NCBI RefSeq assembly: GCF_000695795.1
Contig: NZ_JNCA01000026.1
Span: forward strand, 1 to 64,000
DNA from: Flavobacterium seoulense
GTDB taxonomy: Bacteria; Bacteroidota; Bacteroidia; Flavobacteriales; Flavobacteriaceae
Direction: 5' to 3'
DNA: 64,000 nucleotides
Part shown: in pieces, positions 60,863 to 64,000 of the stretch
How the letters are laid out: each line of letters opens with the position of its first letter
Position numbering within the stretch: position 1 is the first letter of the stretch
Made by a program: the position numbers and the translations under genes
The notes under the pieces: model-generated
Databases searched by the model: none
What the model saw: only the letters and a program-made list of their open reading frames with translations
Told to the model about the DNA's origin: nothing

Positions 60863-62197
60863 ATGAAACATAGAATCGTACTTGTACTGGTTTTGTTAAA
60901 CGGATTATTTGCTTTAGCTAAAGAAATTTATGTTGCTCCTGCTGGAAAAGACACTAATAACGGAAGTATAAAATCTCCAGTTGAAACTATAAAAAAAGCT
61001 CAGGAATTAGCTCAGGCTGGTGATGTTGTTTATATAAGAGGCGGTGTTTATACCATGCGGGAAGAGCAAGTTGCTGAAAAGAAATCCATTTGGGCATATG
61101 TAACTAAATTAGATAAAAACGGAATTTCATACTTGGCTTATCAAAATGAAAAACCTGTTTTTGATTATAAAAATGTCAAACCTGAAGGTCGTCGAATTAT
61201 TGCTTTTTTAGTAGCAGGAAATAATATTCATATAAAAGGAATTGAGGTTACAGGTGTTCAGGTCACAATTAAAAAACATACGCAATCAGAATGTTTTGAA
61301 GTTCGCGGAAGTAATAATACGCTGGAACAATTAAGCATGCATGATAATATGGCTATCGGGGTTTATATGCTTAGCGGTTCGAATAATTTAATTTTAAATT
61401 GTGATGCTTACAACAATTATGATTCGGTTTCAGAAGGTGGAAAAGGCGGAAATAGTGATGGTTTTGGATGTCATCTTGAAAAAGGAAGCGTGAATAATGT
61501 TTTGAGAGGCTGCCGCGCCTGGTACAACAGCGACGATGGTTTTGATTTAATTAATAATGCTGAACCCGTTTTAATCGAAAATTGCTGGGCTTTTTATAAC
61601 GGATATTCATCGGGTTTTGTTCCAAGAGCTGATGGAAACGGATTTAAAGCCGGAGGATATGGAAAAGGAAAAAATCCATACAATGAACTGATTGAAAAAT
61701 ATGTTCCAATTCCTAAAAATACCATTCGGTTTTGTTTGGCAGTTAAAAATAAACAAAGCGGATTTTATGCAAATCATCATTTAGAAGGAAATTATTGGTA
61801 TAATAATACAGCTTATTTAAATAAAAGAAATTATAATATGCTCAATTGTGTTGCATTGAATCCAACAGATTTTGGAACAGATGGACCGGGATGGAATCAC
61901 GAAATGGCTAATAATTTGGGTTTTGCTGCAACCGTGGCCGAATTGACAGATATTGATAAGTCAAGATGTATTTTGAAAAATAATTATTTCGATTTAAAAA
62001 ATAGTACAGTTACTGCTGCTGATTTTTTAAGTCTTGACGAAAGTTTATTAATGGCGCTAAGACAAGCTGATGGAAGTCTTCCGGAAATTAATTTTTTGAA
62101 ATTGAATCCTGCCAGTAAACTTATAAATGCGGGAACTGATATCGGATTTCCATTTAAAGGTACAGCTCCAGATTTGGGATGTTTTGAACAAAAATGA
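60863..62197 (+). CDS. PL9-like pectate/rhamnogalacturonan lyase (beta-helix)
   Basis: I prefer ATG 60863 (444 residues), because the signal peptide then begins MKHRIVLVLVLLNGLFALAK. The ATG at 60842 abuts the terminator hairpin and adds seven residues. The mature protein is a right-handed beta-helix with EIYVAPAGKDTNNGS at the start, typical of PL9-like lyases. The family stretch NSDGFGCHLEKGS, CRAWYNSDDGFDLI, NGFKAGGYG and YANHHLEGNYWYNNTAY also fits, the last carrying the likely Ca2+ ligands and catalytic region. It would make unsaturated oligosaccharides for GH105. PL9 versus a related beta-helix lyase family is by motif only. Confidence 0.82.
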   Translation: MKHRIVLVLVLLNGLFALAKEIYVAPAGKDTNNGSIKSPVETIKKAQELAQAGDVVYIRGGVYTMREEQVAEKKSIWAYVTKLDKNGISYLAYQNEKPVFDYKNVKPEGRRIIAFLVAGNNIHIKGIEVTGVQVTIKKHTQSECFEVRGSNNTLEQLSMHDNMAIGVYMLSGSNNLILNCDAYNNYDSVSEGGKGGNSDGFGCHLEKGSVNNVLRGCRAWYNSDDGFDLINNAEPVLIENCWAFYNGYSSGFVPRADGNGFKAGGYGKGKNPYNELIEKYVPIPKNTIRFCLAVKNKQSGFYANHHLEGNYWYNNTAYLNKRNYNMLNCVALNPTDFGTDGPGWNHEMANNLGFAATVAELTDIDKSRCILKNNYFDLKNSTVTAADFLSLDESLLMALRQADGSLPEINFLKLNPASKLINAGTDIGFPFKGTAPDLGCFEQK

Positions 62198-62213
62198 AAA
62201 TAATCAAATTTGA

Positions 62214-62221
62214 TATTTTTG
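62214..62221 (+). promoter_or_regulatory. -7 element before the esterase-GH43 gene
   Basis: TATTTTTG on the plus strand, 72 bp before the ATG. A TTG at 62184-62186 lies at a 27-bp spacing, longer than usual. Confidence 0.4.
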
Positions 62222-62292
62222 TTTAAATTGCATTCGTTTAAAATAAAATTAATTAACTAAAAACCATAGAAATAGAATTTTACATTAAAAAG

Positions 62293-64000
62293 ATGAATAA
62301 AAATAAAAAGACATTATTTTTTGGACTGGTACTTTTTTTAGGTATTTCCATCAACAGCTTTTCTCAGGAAAATACAGCATTCCCTTTATGGGATAAAATT
62401 CCGGGAGCTATTAAAAATGAAAAACATGTTGAAAATTCCCGATTAGATGCTAATGGGAACGTGACAGGAGTTGATAAGGTTTCGATTCCAACTTTAACTC
62501 CTTTTTTGGTTTCGAATAATAATAAGAAAAATGCTGCTGTGGTGGTTTGTCCCGGAGGCGGATACAGTCATTTAGCTATGGATAAAGAAGGAATTAAAGT
62601 AGCAAAATGGCTTAATTCTATTGGGGTTTCGGCTTTTGTTCTTAAATATCGTTTGCCATCAGACGAAATTATGAAAGATAAAAATGTTGGTCCATTGCAA
62701 GATGCACAAGAAGCTATCAGGGTATTACGCAAGAATGCTGCAAAATGGAATTTGGATGAAACAAAAATTGGAATTATAGGTTTTTCTGCCGGAGGGCATT
62801 TGGCTTCAACAGCATCTACACATTTTTTAGATAAAGTATATGATTCGAAAGGAGATATCAGTGCACGTCCTGATTTTTCGGTATTGATTTATCCGGTAAT
62901 TTCAATGGAAGACGGAATTACGCACAATGGTTCGAAAGTAAGTTTGCTGGGAAAAACAGCTTCGGCTGATTTGATTGCTAAATATTCGAATGAAAAACAA
63001 GTGAACGAAAATACGCCGCCAACATTCTTAGTTCATGCTACTGATGATCGTGCGGTTCCTGTAGAAAATAGTATCAATTATTATTTGGCTTTAAAGAAAA
63101 ATAAAGTACCTGCCGAAATGCATATTTATGAAAATGGAGGTCATGGTTTTGGATTAGGTAACAAAGGAACAAATACAGATTGGTCAGCTTCTTTAGAGCA
63201 TTGGTTAATTGCTAATAAGATTATCGCTGAAAAATCAGCTTATATTTTTTCTTATTTTAAAGGAAATGGCGAAGATGGATTGCATTTAGCTTACAGTGAA
63301 GATGGTTATAAATGGCAATCGCTTAAAAATGACGCTTCTTTTTTAACTCCCGAAGTTGGAAAAGATAAGTTGATGAGAGATCCTTGTGTTATTAAAGGCG
63401 GCGATGGATTGTACCACATGGTCTGGACGGTAAGCTGGACAGATAAAGGAATAGGATATGCTTCTTCTAAAGATTTAATTCATTGGTCTAAGCAGGAATT
63501 TTTGCCTGTTATGGCTCATGAAACCGGTACTCGTAATACCTGGGCTCCTGAAATTACTTATGATGAAGCTAATAAAGAATATATGATTTACTGGGCAACT
63601 ACTGTTGATGGAAAATTTACTGAAACACAATCAACAGAAGAGAAAGGATATAATCACAGAATATATTACACGACTACAAAAGATTTTAAAACTTACAGTC
63701 CTACAAAATTACTTTATGAGCCTGGCTTTAATGTAATTGATTCTTCTATTTTAAAAGATGATAAAGGATTTATTATGTTTTTAAAAGATGAGACGAAAGT
63801 TCCTGTACAAAAAAATCTTAAAGTAGCTTACAGTGATAAATTAACTGGGCCTTATAGTAAAGCAAGTGCTCCAATTACAGGAAATTATTGGGCCGAAGGA
63901 CCAACTGCTATTAAAATTGACGGTCAATGGATTGTGTATTTTGATAAATATCGAGATCATAAATATGGAGCTGTAAAACAAACGGCTACTGGGTGGGAAG
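62293..64000 (+). CDS. Carbohydrate esterase - GH43-like fusion protein (runs off right edge)
   Basis: The frame starts with ATG 62293 and is open at the window end: at least 569 residues, C-terminus missing. A signal peptide (LFFGLVLFLGISINSFSQ) precedes an alpha/beta-hydrolase domain (about 30-310). This has CPGGGYSHLAMDKEG as oxyanion region, nucleophile Ser165 in GFSAGGH, an Asp at 251/252 in HATDDRAVP and His284 in GGHGFG. From about residue 320 a beta-propeller glycosidase-like domain follows (YIFSYFKGNGEDGLHLAYSEDG split, MRDPCVIKGGDGLYHMVW, TWAPEITYDEANKEYMIYW, NYWAEGPTAIKIDG), with acidic residues placed as in GH43. Esterase plus glycosidase in one secreted protein suggests joint removal of acetyl groups and sugars from pectin side chains. 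Confidence 0.85.
   Translation, partial: MNKNKKTLFFGLVLFLGISINSFSQENTAFPLWDKIPGAIKNEKHVENSRLDANGNVTGVDKVSIPTLTPFLVSNNNKKNAAVVVCPGGGYSHLAMDKEGIKVAKWLNSIGVSAFVLKYRLPSDEIMKDKNVGPLQDAQEAIRVLRKNAAKWNLDETKIGIIGFSAGGHLASTASTHFLDKVYDSKGDISARPDFSVLIYPVISMEDGITHNGSKVSLLGKTASADLIAKYSNEKQVNENTPPTFLVHATDDRAVPVENSINYYLALKKNKVPAEMHIYENGGHGFGLGNKGTNTDWSASLEHWLIANKIIAEKSAYIFSYFKGNGEDGLHLAYSEDGYKWQSLKNDASFLTPEVGKDKLMRDPCVIKGGDGLYHMVWTVSWTDKGIGYASSKDLIHWSKQEFLPVMAHETGTRNTWAPEITYDEANKEYMIYWATTVDGKFTETQSTEEKGYNHRIYYTTTKDFKTYSPTKLLYEPGFNVIDSSILKDDKGFIMFLKDETKVPVQKNLKVAYSDKLTGPYSKASAPITGNYWAEGPTAIKIDGQWIVYFDKYRDHKYGAVKQTATGWE

Overview
The window looks like a chromosomal segment of a Flavobacterium species (Bacteroidota, Flavobacteriia). 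The basis is low GC, T/A-rich intergenic DNA, promoters of the TAnnTTTG / TTG (-7/-33) type instead of E. coli -10/-35 boxes, few Shine-Dalgarno sites, several SusC/SusD pairs, SprB-type repeats and abundant surface lipoproteins. The species cannot be told from the sequence.

Layout. 1-4321 (minus): the N-terminal part of a large secreted SprB-repeat surface protein cut by the window edge, preceded by a secreted TPR protein that resembles the detached N-terminus of an OmpA-family gliding/T9SS partner. 5079-9953 (plus): leucine operon leuC-leuD-leuA-like-leuB. 10050-14414: glycine-rich RRM protein, small DUF6252-like lipoprotein, rpsP-rimM, tRNA methyltransferase (trmN6-like) and glutaryl-CoA dehydrogenase. 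14574-23868 (minus): an apparent cell-surface-signalling locus, ECF sigma - FecR anti-sigma - SusC (with STN domain) - SusD - unknown lipoprotein - di-haem cytochrome c peroxidase. 24067-31508 (plus): a YjbR protein, then a LacI regulator with two perfect operators and a tight catabolic operon (Fe-dependent alcohol dehydrogenase, DapA-like aldolase, PdxA2-like dehydrogenase, DUF1537 four-carbon acid sugar kinase, sodium/solute symporter). 31702-37446: a PH/SHOCT protein, then a probable siderophore uptake pair (DUF4374 lipoprotein + TonB receptor) divergent from an AraC-type regulator, with a direct-repeat operator candidate between them. 37589-41528: TonB receptor + beta-propeller phytase. 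41731-42364: HigBA-like toxin-antitoxin. 42485-47813: PEP carboxykinase, DUF423 membrane protein, saccharopine dehydrogenase-like protein flanked by dispersed short repeats, and an M20 dipeptidase. 47929-48010: tRNA-Leu(UAG). 48048-64000: a pectin / rhamnogalacturonan-I utilisation locus (GH43-like, SusD, SusC, GH106, GH28, GH105, PL9-like and an esterase-GH43 fusion that runs off the right edge).

How it fits together. Pectin, phytate and sugar-acid utilisation genes lie close together, which fits a bacterium living on plant material; gluconeogenic PEP carboxykinase and the leu operon are housekeeping. The least familiar parts are the sugar-acid operon with its LacI operators (24491-31573) and the ECF-sigma-controlled Sus-like locus that ends in a di-haem peroxidase (14574-23921). 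Assignments rest on motif recognition by eye; no database search was run.
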